A stretch of DNA of 32,883 nt from an uncultured Bacilli bacterium. GTDB lineage: Bacteria > Bacillota_I > Bacilli_A > RF39 > UBA660. Position numbers and translations under genes: made by a program. The stretch covers positions 1 through 32,883 of the forward strand of contig CARJCM010000009.1 of the NCBI GenBank assembly GCA_948999435.1, given 5' to 3'. How positions within the stretch are numbered: position 1 is the stretch's first letter; each line of letters starts with the position of its first letter. Under the pieces are notes generated by a model. It was not told the origin of the DNA. It searched no databases and saw only the letters and a list, made by a program, of their open reading frames with translations. Shown piece after piece: positions 1 to 9,044 of this stretch.

Positions 1-611
1 ATTACCTTTTAGCCTAACATAATAAGTATGGCCCAAAGAATCAATAAAATCAAGAATTTTAGAAGAACCAAATCATCTATCGGCAAGAAAAACTAGTTTA
101 AAATCAGTATTTTTAAAAAGAGAAGAAACAGAGGAAATACCATCTTTAATAGATTTAAATTTAAAAGCATTATTATTGGAATAATTTTTAAAACATTTAA
201 ACCAAATAGGAATACCAAAAGAGCCTATGCGCATAGTAAACATAAGAACAGTGTAATTATGTTTAGAAAACATATGATCAAAAGTAATATAAATAAATTT
301 ATCAGGATGTTTAGATTTAAAAGAAGATAAAATGTAAGTAATAAATTTGTGATAAAATAAATAAGGGTTAAATAATTTATTAGAAAAGAATCTCCTAATT
401 CTTTTAGAAACAGAGTCAAATTGAATAGAAGAGAAATAATCTTTTAACACTTTAGCGATATCAGAAGGAACACAAGATTCAGAGATAATCATACCAAAGA
501 TAATAAAAGGAAGAATATTAAGATGAGATTTTCTAATATCAGGGATAGCTTTTAAAAAAATTTAGTAAAACCACTTGTTAAGTGAAGTTGAGTATTATAT
601 AATTTATTCAT
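1..611 (-). pseudogene. IS4-type DDE transposase, broken and running off the left edge
   Basis: Read on the minus strand from an ATG at 611 (preceded by an AAGGCGG ribosome site), this gives an N-terminal transposase that continues past the left edge. Conserved-looking stretches include FIYITFDHMF, GSFGIPIWFKCF and FKLVFLADR, the last leading into the LADRWF-type block of IS4-family DDE transposases. Two lesions are visible. The frame is lost at an A7 tract (554-560, plus strand); one more A would join MNKLYNTQ... to FLKAIPDIRKS. A TGA at 73-75 sits exactly where the conserved Trp of LADRWF belongs, and the frame after it (FGSSKILDFIDSLG) still looks like transposase. I read it as a decaying insertion sequence. 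A sequencing error in the homopolymer could explain the first lesion but not the second. Confidence 0.75.
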
Positions 612-670
612 TGTACAACCGCCTTTGTTTTATGTTTTGCAATAATATTATAACAAAAACTGGTTGTACA
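612..670. repeat. 9-bp inverted repeat upstream of the transposase
   Basis: TGTACAACC at 612-620 is repeated inverted as GGTTGTACA at 662-670, with 41 bp between. The repeat lies just upstream of the transposase start and encloses an AT-rich stretch with a minus-strand TATAAT-like sequence near 648-653. It could be a transposase binding site or part of the element's end. I cannot define the true terminal repeat because the other end lies outside the window. Confidence 0.45.
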
Positions 671-682
671 AAAAACATGAAA

Positions 683-732
683 AAAACGTGTTATAAGAGA
701 AGTTTTAATAAACTGGGCCTATAACACGTTTT
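683..732. repeat. 13-bp perfect inverted repeat with nested hairpin
   Basis: AAAACGTGTTATA (683-695) is exactly complementary to TATAACACGTTTT (720-732). The 24-base loop holds a second small hairpin, AGTTT (701-705) with AAACT (710-714). The hairpin could be a bidirectional terminator for whatever lies to the left, or the end of the insertion sequence. The rest of 733-816 holds only a weak terminator-like hairpin and no gene. Confidence 0.5.
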
Positions 733-778
733 ATAATGATTTGAAAAACTGTTCGTAGGTAAGAAATTTTATATGGTT

Positions 779-806
779 AAAGAAGTTGTAAAATACTTCT
801 TTTTGC
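779..806 (+). terminator. weak rho-independent terminator upstream of rsmC-like gene
   Basis: AAAGAAGT (779-786) pairs with ACTTCTTT (795-802) around an 8-base loop and runs into a T-rich stretch. It lies before the methyltransferase promoter and would insulate it from transcription coming from the left. Confidence 0.45.
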
Positions 807-816
807 TTTATTTTAC

Positions 817-844
817 TTGACTAATTTAGTATTTTTGATATACT
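817..844 (+). promoter_or_regulatory. promoter of the rsmC-like gene
   Basis: TTGACT (817-822), a 16-bp spacer, then TATACT (839-844). The expected start is near 851, about 25 bases before the TTG start codon and its AAAGGGTG ribosome site. Confidence 0.7.
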
Positions 845-875
845 AGAAGTAACTTTAAAAAAGGGTGCGAGCTAT

Positions 876-1472
876 TTGAATCAATACTTTACTAATAATG
901 ATAATATAAGAAGTGAAAGAAGAGTCATAAAATATAACTATGATTCTGTTTTGCTTTCTTTTATTAGTGATAATGGAGTATTTTCTAAAGATAGGATAGA
1001 TTATGGTAGTAGGTTACTTGTAGACACATATTTAAAATATAATAAGGATAAAAATATTTCTAACTTTTTAGATGTTGGATGCGGGTATGGTTTTATTAGT
1101 ATATTACTATCTAAAAAATTAAATGTTAAAGGTATTGGTATTGATGTTAATAGAAGGGCACTTAAGCTTGCGGAAGAGAATACTAAATTAAATAAAGTAA
1201 ATGTTGATTTTATCGAAAGTGATTGTTATAAAAATGTTAGTGGGGTTTACGATTTGATAATTAGTAATCCTCCAATTAGAGCGGGTAAAAGCGTTGTACT
1301 TGAGATTATCCGAGGTGCTAGTGAATATATGAGTGATACTAGTGAACTTTGGTTTGTTATAAGAAAAGATCAAGGGGCTAAAAGTGTTATAAATGAGATT
1401 AGTTCTCTTTATAAAATAGATATAGTAGAAAAAAGCAAAGGTTTTTTTATAATTGTTGCTAAAAAGCATTGA
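876..1472 (+). CDS. RsmC/YbxB-like class I SAM-dependent methyltransferase
   Basis: A 198-residue protein that resembles the C-terminal methyltransferase half of 16S rRNA guanine methyltransferase RsmC and the Bacillus protein YbxB. The SAM-binding glycine loop FLDVGCGYG lies at about 64-72, the acidic strand-2 motif GIDVNRRAL at about 87-95, and the catalytic NPP motif at 131-133 (SNPPIRAGK). The N-terminal HYFT-like start (NQYFTNND) argues for the TTG at 876, which has a good ribosome site and no competing ATG nearby. Its place directly before rpoB is typical of Bacillota, where it normally follows rplL. rRNA as substrate is inferred from the family. It ends in TGA, rare here, because the stop is shared with the rpoB -35 box. 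Confidence 0.85.
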   Translation: MNQYFTNNDNIRSERRVIKYNYDSVLLSFISDNGVFSKDRIDYGSRLLVDTYLKYNKDKNISNFLDVGCGYGFISILLSKKLNVKGIGIDVNRRALKLAEENTKLNKVNVDFIESDCYKNVSGVYDLIISNPPIRAGKSVVLEIIRGASEYMSDTSELWFVIRKDQGAKSVINEISSLYKIDIVEKSKGFFIIVAKKH

Positions 1473-1497
1473 CATGATAGTTTTTTGCTGCTACAAT
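1469..1497 (+). promoter_or_regulatory. strong rpoB promoter overlapping the upstream stop codon
   Basis: A consensus TTGACA (1469-1474), exactly 17 bp, then TACAAT (1492-1497) preceded by TG one base upstream (extended -10). The TGA stop of the methyltransferase gene (1470-1472) is inside the -35 hexamer. The expected transcript starts near 1504 with a 60-65 base leader before the rpoB GTG. Confidence 0.85.
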
Positions 1498-1567
1498 TTT
1501 AAATTGGTGACGTATTTGTTTTTTTCTAGAAATTAAGCACTAAAAATTTAGATATTGGGGTGAAATC

Positions 1568-4500
1568 GTGGCTTATAAAGTTGAAAAATTTGGAGACCAT
1601 AGAGAAAGAAGAAGTTTCTCTACGAGTCGTAACACTATGGAGTTGCAAGATTTACTTGAGATTCAAAAAAAATCATATCAGGAGTTTTTAGAAACTGGTA
1701 TCAAAGAAGTATTTGATGATTTGTTTCCAGTAGAATCATTTACTGGTAATATTTCACTAGAATTTGGTGAATATTCTTTTGATACACCTAGATATTCGAT
1801 TAAAGAAGCTAAGGAACGTATGGTAAACTATGCAGCACCACTAAAGGTTCAAGCAAGAGTATTTATTCATGAAACTGGTGAAGTTAAAGAACAAGAAATA
1901 TTCCTTGGTGATATGCCTTTAATGACTGATTCTGGAACATTTATTATTAATGGAGCAGAACGTGTTATTGTATCACAATTAGTACGTAGTCCATCTATTT
2001 ATTTTAAACGTGAAATAGATAAAAATGGACGTAGAATTATTTCTGGTGAAGTAATTCCTAATAAAGGTACATGGTTAGAGTATGAGCTTGATGCTCGTAA
2101 TATTATGTATGTTAGAATTGATAGAACAAGAAAAGTTCCTGTTACTACTTTCTTACGTGCTTTAGGTCTTTCTAATGATGAGGATATTACTTCGGTATTT
2201 GGAGAGAATGATTATTTAACTAATACTATTGAAAAAGATAGCACAAGAAATACTGATGAAGCTTTAATTGAAATTTATGAAAAGCTTAGACCTGGTGAAC
2301 CTGCTACTTTAGATAGTAGTAAGAACCAATTAGTAACTAGATTCTTTGATAGATTCCGTTATGATTTAGCTAAAGTTGGACGTTATAAATTTAATAAAAA
2401 ATTAAATGTTGTTGATCGTTTACTTGGTTGTACTTTAGCAGAAGATATTAAAGATGGTAAAACTGTTGTAGCTAGTAAAGGTACAGTAGTTACTAAAGAA
2501 ATATTAGAAACTTTAAAACCAATATTTGCTAATGGTTATAATTTAAAGAAAACTATTACAAATGAAGAACTTGATGAATATAATATGATTCAAGAAGTAC
2601 TTGTATATGGTAAAGGAAATCCAGAACAAGTTGTTAAAATTATTGGTAATGATCCTTCTACAGATGTTAGACGTCTTACTATTCCAGATATTTATGCTTC
2701 AATATCTTATTATTTAAATTTACTTGATAATATCGGAAATACTGATGAAATTGATAACTTAGGTAATAGACGTGTTCGTCAAGTTGGAGAATTAATCCAA
2801 AATATATTTAGAACTGGTATGTCTCGTATGGAAAGAGTTATTCGTGAGAGAATGACTACCCAAGAGTTAGATTCAGTTACGCCTAAAACATTAATTAATA
2901 TTAGACCTGTAACAGCAGCTTTAAAAGAATTCTTTGGTAGTTCACAATTATCAAAATTCATGGATCAAATTAATCCGATTGCAGAGCTTACAGATAAAAG
3001 ACGTTTATCTTCTTTAGGGCCTGGTGGTTTATCAAGAGATAGAGCTGGTATGGATGTTCGTGACGTTAATGCTTCACACTATGGTCGTATTTGTCCTATT
3101 GAATCACCAGAAGGTCAAAATATCGGTCTTATTACATCTTTAGCAGGTTATGCTAAAATTAATGAATATGGATTTATTATGACTCCTTATCGTAAAGTAG
3201 TAGATGGAGTTGTAACTGATGAAATAGTTTATATGACTGCTGATGAAGAACATGATTATTATATTAGTCAAGCTACTGTTGACTTAGATAAGAATAATAA
3301 AATTGTTAATGATGAAATTTTATGCCGTTTAAATGGCGATAACGTTATGGCTAAAAGAGAAGTAGTTAACTTTGTTGACGTAGCTCCTAGTCAAATCGTT
3401 TCAATTACAACAAGCTGTATTCCTTTCCTTGAATATAGCGATGCTAATCGTACACTAATGGGTTCAAACATGCAACGTCAAGCAGTACCTCTTATTACTA
3501 GTGAATCTCCAATAGTTGGTACAGGTGTAGAACATATTGCAGCTAGAGATTCTGGTTCAACTGTTGTTTGTAAAGCTGATGGTGTAGTTGAATACGCTGA
3601 TGGTAAGAAAATTATTGTTAAAAATGCTAAGGGTAAAGATACTTATTATTTAGCAGATTTTGAAAGAACAAATGCTTCAACAGCTTTAAATCATCATCCT
3701 TTAGTTAAGAAAGGTGAAAAAGTACATCGTGGGGAAGTAATCGCAGATGGACCATCTACGGAATCAGGAGAATTAGCTTTAGGTAAAAATATGACAGTAG
3801 CTTTCATGACATTTAATGGTTATAACTATGAAGATGCTGTAATATTAAATGAAAACTTAGTTAAAGATGATGTTTATACAAGTTTACATATTGATCACTA
3901 TGATATAGATTGTCGTGATACAAAACTTGGACCTGAAGAAATTACAAGAGATATTCCAAATGTTGGAGAAGAAGCTCGTAAAAACTTAGATTCTAATGGT
4001 ATTGTTAGAATTGGTACTGAAGTTAAAGAAGGCGACATCCTAGTTGGTAAAGTTACACCAAAAGGTATGCAAGAACTTACTAGTGAAGAAAAATTATTAC
4101 ATGCAATATTTGGTGAGAAAACTCGTGAGGTTAGAGATACCTCTCTTAGAGTAGAACATGGTGCTGCTGGTATAGTTCATGATGTTAAAATTTATACAAA
4201 AGAAAATAGTGATGAACTTCCTGCGGGAGTATCAAAAATAATTCGTGTTTATATTATTCAAAAACGTAAAATTCAGGTTGGAGATAAAATGTCTGGACGT
4301 TATGGTAACAAAGGTGTTATTTCACTTGTATTACCAGAAGAAGATATGCCATATTTACCAAATGGTAAACCAGTTGATGTTATGCTTAATCCACTTGGTG
4401 TTCCATCTCGTATGAACATTGGACAAATCTTAGAGTTACACTTAGGTATGGCTGGAAAGCTTCAAGGCGTTAAATATGCGACTCCAGTATTTGATAGTGC

Positions 4501-5215
4501 TACTTGGGAAGATATTCAAGAAGAAATGGCTTCAGCTGGTATGGAACCTGATGGTAAAACAGTATTATATAATGGACGTACTGGAGAACCTTTTGATCAT
4601 AGAGTATCAGTTGGTGTTATGTACATGTTAAAACTACATCACATGGTTGATGATAAGTTACATGCTCGTGCAACTGGACCTTATAGTTTAGTTACACAAC
4701 AACCTTTAGGTGGTAAAGCACAATTTGGTGGACAACGTTTTGGTGAAATGGAAGTTTGGGCATTATATGCTTATGGTGCTGCACATGTATTACAAGAAAT
4801 TTTAACAGTTAAAGCTGATGATATTATTGGACGTGTAAAAGTTTATGAAGCATTAGTTAAAGGTAAAACTGTTAACCAAGCTGGTGTTCCAGAATCATTT
4901 AGAGTATTAATTAAAGAATTCCAAGCTTTAGGTCTTGATATGCAAATTATCGACAATGAAGATAATACACATGAATTTAAAGAGCTTGAAGAGGAAGAAG
5001 AACAAGAAGAAATTTTAGATATTAAAGAAATAGATGCCGAAGCAAGTATTCGTGATGGAGAAATTGAAACAAAAGAAGCTTCAGAAGATATGCCTCTAGA
5101 AGATTATGAAGAAGAAGAGGATGAAGATTTTGATGACGATGATGAAGAGATAGAACCAGACGAAGATGAGCTTGCTAGTTTGGAAAAGACGCAAGATAAT
5201 GGGGAAGAGGTGTAA
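1568..5215 (+). CDS. rpoB: DNA-directed RNA polymerase subunit beta
   Basis: A 1215-residue beta subunit of the core RNA polymerase, full length (about 1190 in Bacillus). It starts at GTG with a GGGGTGA ribosome site. The rifamycin pocket lies at about 458-500 (FFGSSQLS, SLGPGGLSRDRAG, RICPIESPEGQNIGL), and the catalytic-region motif GDKMSGRYGNKG starts at about 905. Two residues in the pocket are unusual: Lys463, where E. coli has Gln513, and Asp476, where E. coli has His526. Both changes are known from rifampicin-resistant mutants. From about residue 1129 to the end there is a tail in which about half of the residues are Asp or Glu. It forms an operon with rpoC, whose ribosome site lies inside the last codons. 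Confidence 0.98.
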   Translation: MAYKVEKFGDHRERRSFSTSRNTMELQDLLEIQKKSYQEFLETGIKEVFDDLFPVESFTGNISLEFGEYSFDTPRYSIKEAKERMVNYAAPLKVQARVFIHETGEVKEQEIFLGDMPLMTDSGTFIINGAERVIVSQLVRSPSIYFKREIDKNGRRIISGEVIPNKGTWLEYELDARNIMYVRIDRTRKVPVTTFLRALGLSNDEDITSVFGENDYLTNTIEKDSTRNTDEALIEIYEKLRPGEPATLDSSKNQLVTRFFDRFRYDLAKVGRYKFNKKLNVVDRLLGCTLAEDIKDGKTVVASKGTVVTKEILETLKPIFANGYNLKKTITNEELDEYNMIQEVLVYGKGNPEQVVKIIGNDPSTDVRRLTIPDIYASISYYLNLLDNIGNTDEIDNLGNRRVRQVGELIQNIFRTGMSRMERVIRERMTTQELDSVTPKTLINIRPVTAALKEFFGSSQLSKFMDQINPIAELTDKRRLSSLGPGGLSRDRAGMDVRDVNASHYGRICPIESPEGQNIGLITSLAGYAKINEYGFIMTPYRKVVDGVVTDEIVYMTADEEHDYYISQATVDLDKNNKIVNDEILCRLNGDNVMAKREVVNFVDVAPSQIVSITTSCIPFLEYSDANRTLMGSNMQRQAVPLITSESPIVGTGVEHIAARDSGSTVVCKADGVVEYADGKKIIVKNAKGKDTYYLADFERTNASTALNHHPLVKKGEKVHRGEVIADGPSTESGELALGKNMTVAFMTFNGYNYEDAVILNENLVKDDVYTSLHIDHYDIDCRDTKLGPEEITRDIPNVGEEARKNLDSNGIVRIGTEVKEGDILVGKVTPKGMQELTSEEKLLHAIFGEKTREVRDTSLRVEHGAAGIVHDVKIYTKENSDELPAGVSKIIRVYIIQKRKIQVGDKMSGRYGNKGVISLVLPEEDMPYLPNGKPVDVMLNPLGVPSRMNIGQILELHLGMAGKLQGVKYATPVFDSATWEDIQEEMASAGMEPDGKTVLYNGRTGEPFDHRVSVGVMYMLKLHHMVDDKLHARATGPYSLVTQQPLGGKAQFGGQRFGEMEVWALYAYGAAHVLQEILTVKADDIIGRVKVYEALVKGKTVNQAGVPESFRVLIKEFQALGLDMQIIDNEDNTHEFKELEEEEEQEEILDIKEIDAEASIRDGEIETKEASEDMPLEDYEEEEDEDFDDDDEEIEPDEDELASLEKTQDNGEEV

Positions 5216-5217
5216 TA

Positions 5218-8200
5218 GTGATAGATGTTAATAATTTTAAAGGTATTAAAATAGGAATTGCCTCTCCAGAAAAGATACGTTCTTGGTCTTATGGAGAAGT
5301 TGAAAAACCAGAGACTATTAATTATCGTACTTTAAAACCAGAACGTGGTGGATTATATTGTGAAAAAATATTTGGACCAACTAAGGATTATGAATGTTCT
5401 TGTGGTAAATATAAGAGACTTCGTTATAAAAATGTAGTATGTGATAGATGTGGTGTTGAAGTAACTAAATCACGTGTTCGTCGTGAGAGAATGGGGCACA
5501 TTGAACTTGCTGCTCCTTGCTCTCATATTTGGTTCTTTAAAGGTGTTCCTTCTAAAATGGGCCTTGTACTTGATATGAGTCCTAGAGATTTAGAAGAAGT
5601 ACTATACTTTGTTAGTTATGTTGTTATTGAACCAGGAAATGCACCTTTAGAAAGAAAACAAACTTTATCAGATAAAGAATATCGTGCTTATCAAGAAAAG
5701 TATGGTGATACTTTTAAAGTTGGTATGGGTGCAGAAGCTATTAAAGAACTTCTTGCAAGCGTAGATATTGATAAAGAAGTTGATGATTTACGTAAAGAAC
5801 TTGAAACTGCAACTGGACAAAAACGTATTCGTCTTGTTAAAAGACTTGATTGTTTAGTAGCTTTCCAAGAATCTGGAAATAGACCAGAATGGATGGTACT
5901 TGATGTACTTCCAGTTCTTCCTCCAGAACTTCGTCCAATGATTCAACTTGATGGTGGTAGATTTGCTACTAGTGACTTAAATGATTTATATCGTCGTATT
6001 ATTAATCGTAATAATCGTTTAAGAAAATTATTAGAACTTGGGGCTCCTACTATTATCGTTCAAAATGAAAAACGTATGCTTCAAGAAGCTGTGGATTCAT
6101 TATTTGATAATGGAAGACGTGGTAGAAGTATTACAGCAGCTGGTAATAGACCTCTTAAGTCTTTATCTAGTATGTTAAAAGGTAAACAAGGTCGTTTCCG
6201 TCAAAACTTACTTGGTAAACGTGTTGACTATTCAGGACGTTCAGTTATCGTTGTTGGACCAAATCTTAAAATGTATCAATGTGGAATTCCAAAAGAAATG
6301 GCGCTTGAATTATTTAAACCACATGTTATTCATGGTCTAGTTGAAAGAGGTTTAGCTCATAATATAAAAGGTGCTAAAAAGTTAATTGACCAAAGAGATG
6401 AATGTGTATGGGATATTGTTGAAGATGTTATTACAGAACATCCAGTACTATTAAACCGTGCGCCAACTCTTCATAGACTTGGTATTCAAGCATTTGAACC
6501 AAAACTTGTTGGGGGAAAAGCTATTAGATTACACCCACTTGTTTGTACAGGATTTAATGCTGACTTCGATGGTGACCAAATGGCTGTTCATATACCACTT
6601 TCAGAAGAAGCTAAAGCAGAAGCTAGAATTTTAATGTTATCTGCTAGCAATATCTTAAATCCAAAAGATGGTAAACCAATCGTTACTCCTTCACAAGATA
6701 TGGTGTTAGGTAATTGTTACTTAACTATTGAAAAAGCAGGAGAAGAAAACGAAGGTAAAGTATATAAAAATAGTAATGAAGCCTTAATGGCTTATGAAAG
6801 AAGAGAAATAACTCTTCATACAAGAATTGCTATTCCTGTTAAATCGTTTAAATATAAATTATTTACAGAAGAACAACAAGATAAATATTTAGTTACAACT
6901 GTTGGAAAATTAATCTTTAATGAAATATTACCTGATTCATTCCCTTATGTAAATGAAGGAACTAAAGATAATATTGAAGGTATTACACCAAATAAGTATT
7001 TTATTCCAATGGGTGAAGATATTCCTAAATTTATTAGTGAATTAGAACTTCAAAAACCTTTTGTTAAAAAGACTTTAGAATGGTTAATCGCTCAAGTATT
7101 TAAAAGATATAAAACAACTGAAACTTCTATTATGCTTGATAAATTGAAAGATTTAGGTTTTAAATATTCTACTGTTGCAGGTATCACGGTATCTATTAGT
7201 GATGTTGTAAGAAGTAAAAAGAAACCAGAAATCATTCAAAAAGCTAAAGAAAGAGTTGAAAAAGTTAATAAACAATTTAAACGTGGTTTAATAACTGATG
7301 AAGAACGTTATAATAGTGTAATTGGTATTTGGACAGAAGCTAATGACGAAGTAAAAAAAGAGTTACAAGAAATATCAGCTGGAGATTTTGATAATCCAAT
7401 CTTCATGATGATGAACTCTAGTGCGCGTGGTTCAATTTCAAACTTTACACAACTTGCTGGTATGCGTGGTCTTATGGCTAAACCAGATGGTTCAACAGTT
7501 GAAATTCCAATCACTTCATGTTTTATTGAAGGTCTAGATGTATCAGAATTCTTCTTATCAACACATGGTTCAAGAAAAGGTTCTGCCGATACAGCTTTAC
7601 GTACTGCCGATTCAGGTTACTTAACTCGTCGTTTAGTTGATGTTGCTCAAGATATAATAGTTAAAGAATTTGATTGTGGAACTATTACAGGTGTTGAAGT
7701 TTATGATTTATTAAATGATAAAGATGGTGCTGTTATTGAATCTTTACAAGAACGTATTTTAGGTAGATATACTGCTAAGAAAGTGTTAGACCCTAATACA
7801 AAAGAAGTAATCGTTGATAAAGATGAAATGATAACCGAAAATATTGCAGCTAAAATTGTTAAAGCTGGTGTTAAGAAAGTAGAAATTAGAAGTGTTCTAA
7901 CTTGTAAAACTAAAAATGGTGTATGTCAAAAATGTTATGGACGTAACCTTGCAACTGGTAACTTAGTTGAAACAGGAGAAGCTGTTGGTATTATGGCAGC
8001 GCAATCAATTGGTGAACCAGGTACTCAGCTTACAATGAGAACATTCCATACCGGTGGTGTTGCTGGTGGAGACGATATTACTCAAGGTCTTCCTCGTGTT
8101 GAAGAATTATTTGAAGCACGTACTCCTAAATTTAAAGCAACTGTATCTGAGATTAATGGTAAAGTAATTCATATCGAAGACCAAGGTGGTAAACATAAAG

Positions 8201-8988
8201 TTGTGGTAGAAAATGAAGCGGGTGTTCGTGAACATATCACTAATTACAATACAAAACTTCGTGTTGAAGAAGGAGATATGGTTGTTGCAGGACAAAAGCT
8301 TACTGAAGGCTCTATTGCACCAAAAGAATTACTTGCAGTTACTGACCCGCTTACAGCAGAAGAATATATCTTAAAAGAAATTCAAGCAGTTTACAAATTA
8401 CAAGGTGTTGATATTAATGATAAACACGTTGAAATTATTGTTAAACGTATGATTAATAAAGTTAGAATTGTTGATGCTGGAGATACAGAATTTGTAGAAG
8501 GTTTATCTGTTTCATTACATGACTTTACAGAAGGTAATAAACCAGTAATTCTTCGCGGTGGCGTACCAGCGACTGGTAGACCAATTATGCTTGGTATTAC
8601 TAAATCATCTTTAGAGACAGATAGTTACTTATCAGCTGCTTCATTCCAAGAAACTACAAGAGTTTTAACAGATGCAGCAATAAAAGGTAAAGTAGACTTC
8701 TTAAGAGGTTTAAAAGAAAATGTTATTATTGGTAAACTTATTCCAGCGGGAACAGGTGCACGTGAATATAGTGATATTGATTTATACCTTGAAAAAGAAT
8801 TTATGGATGATGATGCCTCTGAATTCTTAGAAGATAAATTATTAGAAGATGGAGAAACAATAGACGAAATAGAGAATGACAATACATCTAATACAGAAGT
8901 AGAAGAAACTACTGAAGTTGTAGAAAAAGAAGTTGTTCTTGATGTTTTAGAAGATATTCCGGAATCAGAAGAAGAAAGTGAAGAGTAG
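5218..8988 (+). CDS. rpoC: DNA-directed RNA polymerase subunit beta'
   Basis: A 1256-residue beta' subunit. The N-terminal zinc finger has Cys60, Cys62, Cys75 and Cys78. The catalytic magnesium loop NADFDGDQMAVH carries Asp449, Asp451 and Asp453. A second zinc site includes LTCKTKNGVCQKC. The bridge-helix/trigger-loop region includes GIMAAQSIGEPGTQL at about 924-938. The start is GTG at 5218, two bases after the rpoB stop, with AGGTG at 5208-5212 as ribosome site. The last 60 or so residues form a second acidic tail, longer than I expect for Bacillus. The pair is co-transcribed from the promoter at 1469. Downstream there is a terminator and then unrelated genes, not the usual rpsL-rpsG-fusA-tuf group. 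Confidence 0.98.
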   Translation: MIDVNNFKGIKIGIASPEKIRSWSYGEVEKPETINYRTLKPERGGLYCEKIFGPTKDYECSCGKYKRLRYKNVVCDRCGVEVTKSRVRRERMGHIELAAPCSHIWFFKGVPSKMGLVLDMSPRDLEEVLYFVSYVVIEPGNAPLERKQTLSDKEYRAYQEKYGDTFKVGMGAEAIKELLASVDIDKEVDDLRKELETATGQKRIRLVKRLDCLVAFQESGNRPEWMVLDVLPVLPPELRPMIQLDGGRFATSDLNDLYRRIINRNNRLRKLLELGAPTIIVQNEKRMLQEAVDSLFDNGRRGRSITAAGNRPLKSLSSMLKGKQGRFRQNLLGKRVDYSGRSVIVVGPNLKMYQCGIPKEMALELFKPHVIHGLVERGLAHNIKGAKKLIDQRDECVWDIVEDVITEHPVLLNRAPTLHRLGIQAFEPKLVGGKAIRLHPLVCTGFNADFDGDQMAVHIPLSEEAKAEARILMLSASNILNPKDGKPIVTPSQDMVLGNCYLTIEKAGEENEGKVYKNSNEALMAYERREITLHTRIAIPVKSFKYKLFTEEQQDKYLVTTVGKLIFNEILPDSFPYVNEGTKDNIEGITPNKYFIPMGEDIPKFISELELQKPFVKKTLEWLIAQVFKRYKTTETSIMLDKLKDLGFKYSTVAGITVSISDVVRSKKKPEIIQKAKERVEKVNKQFKRGLITDEERYNSVIGIWTEANDEVKKELQEISAGDFDNPIFMMMNSSARGSISNFTQLAGMRGLMAKPDGSTVEIPITSCFIEGLDVSEFFLSTHGSRKGSADTALRTADSGYLTRRLVDVAQDIIVKEFDCGTITGVEVYDLLNDKDGAVIESLQERILGRYTAKKVLDPNTKEVIVDKDEMITENIAAKIVKAGVKKVEIRSVLTCKTKNGVCQKCYGRNLATGNLVETGEAVGIMAAQSIGEPGTQLTMRTFHTGGVAGGDDITQGLPRVEELFEARTPKFKATVSEINGKVIHIEDQGGKHKVVVENEAGVREHITNYNTKLRVEEGDMVVAGQKLTEGSIAPKELLAVTDPLTAEEYILKEIQAVYKLQGVDINDKHVEIIVKRMINKVRIVDAGDTEFVEGLSVSLHDFTEGNKPVILRGGVPATGRPIMLGITKSSLETDSYLSAASFQETTRVLTDAAIKGKVDFLRGLKENVIIGKLIPAGTGAREYSDIDLYLEKEFMDDDASEFLEDKLLEDGETIDEIENDNTSNTEVEETTEVVEKEVVLDVLEDIPESEEESEE

Positions 8989-9002
8989 TAGCTTTCTTTT
9001 TT
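8972..9002 (+). terminator. rpoBC terminator
   Basis: AAGAAAG (8972-8978) pairs with CTTTCTT (8992-8998) and runs into six T residues. The left arm lies inside the last codons of rpoC. The same AAGAAAG/CTTTCTT stem recurs after other genes in this window. Confidence 0.65.
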
Positions 9003-9008
9003 ATTTTG

Positions 9009-9017
9009 TGTTATAAT
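9009..9017 (+). promoter_or_regulatory. extended -10 promoter of the fic gene
   Basis: TGT directly followed by TATAAT (9012-9017) is a perfect extended -10. No good -35 is present; the expected position lies in the rpoC terminator. Confidence 0.5.
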
Positions 9018-9044
9018 TTTTTTAGATTTAAATAGGTGAATTTT

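Noticed and set aside
73..75. TGA read as Trp (genetic code 4)
   Set aside because: All Trp codons checked in rpoB, glyS, parE and parC are TGG, no intact gene has an in-frame TGA, and TGA serves as a stop for the methyltransferase and dnaB. The two internal TGA codons are in genes that are damaged in other ways.
225..419. Hydrophobic 64-residue minus-strand frame
   Set aside because: It is an alternative frame of the transposase remnant, with low-complexity Leu/Ile composition due to AT-rich sequence and no start signals.
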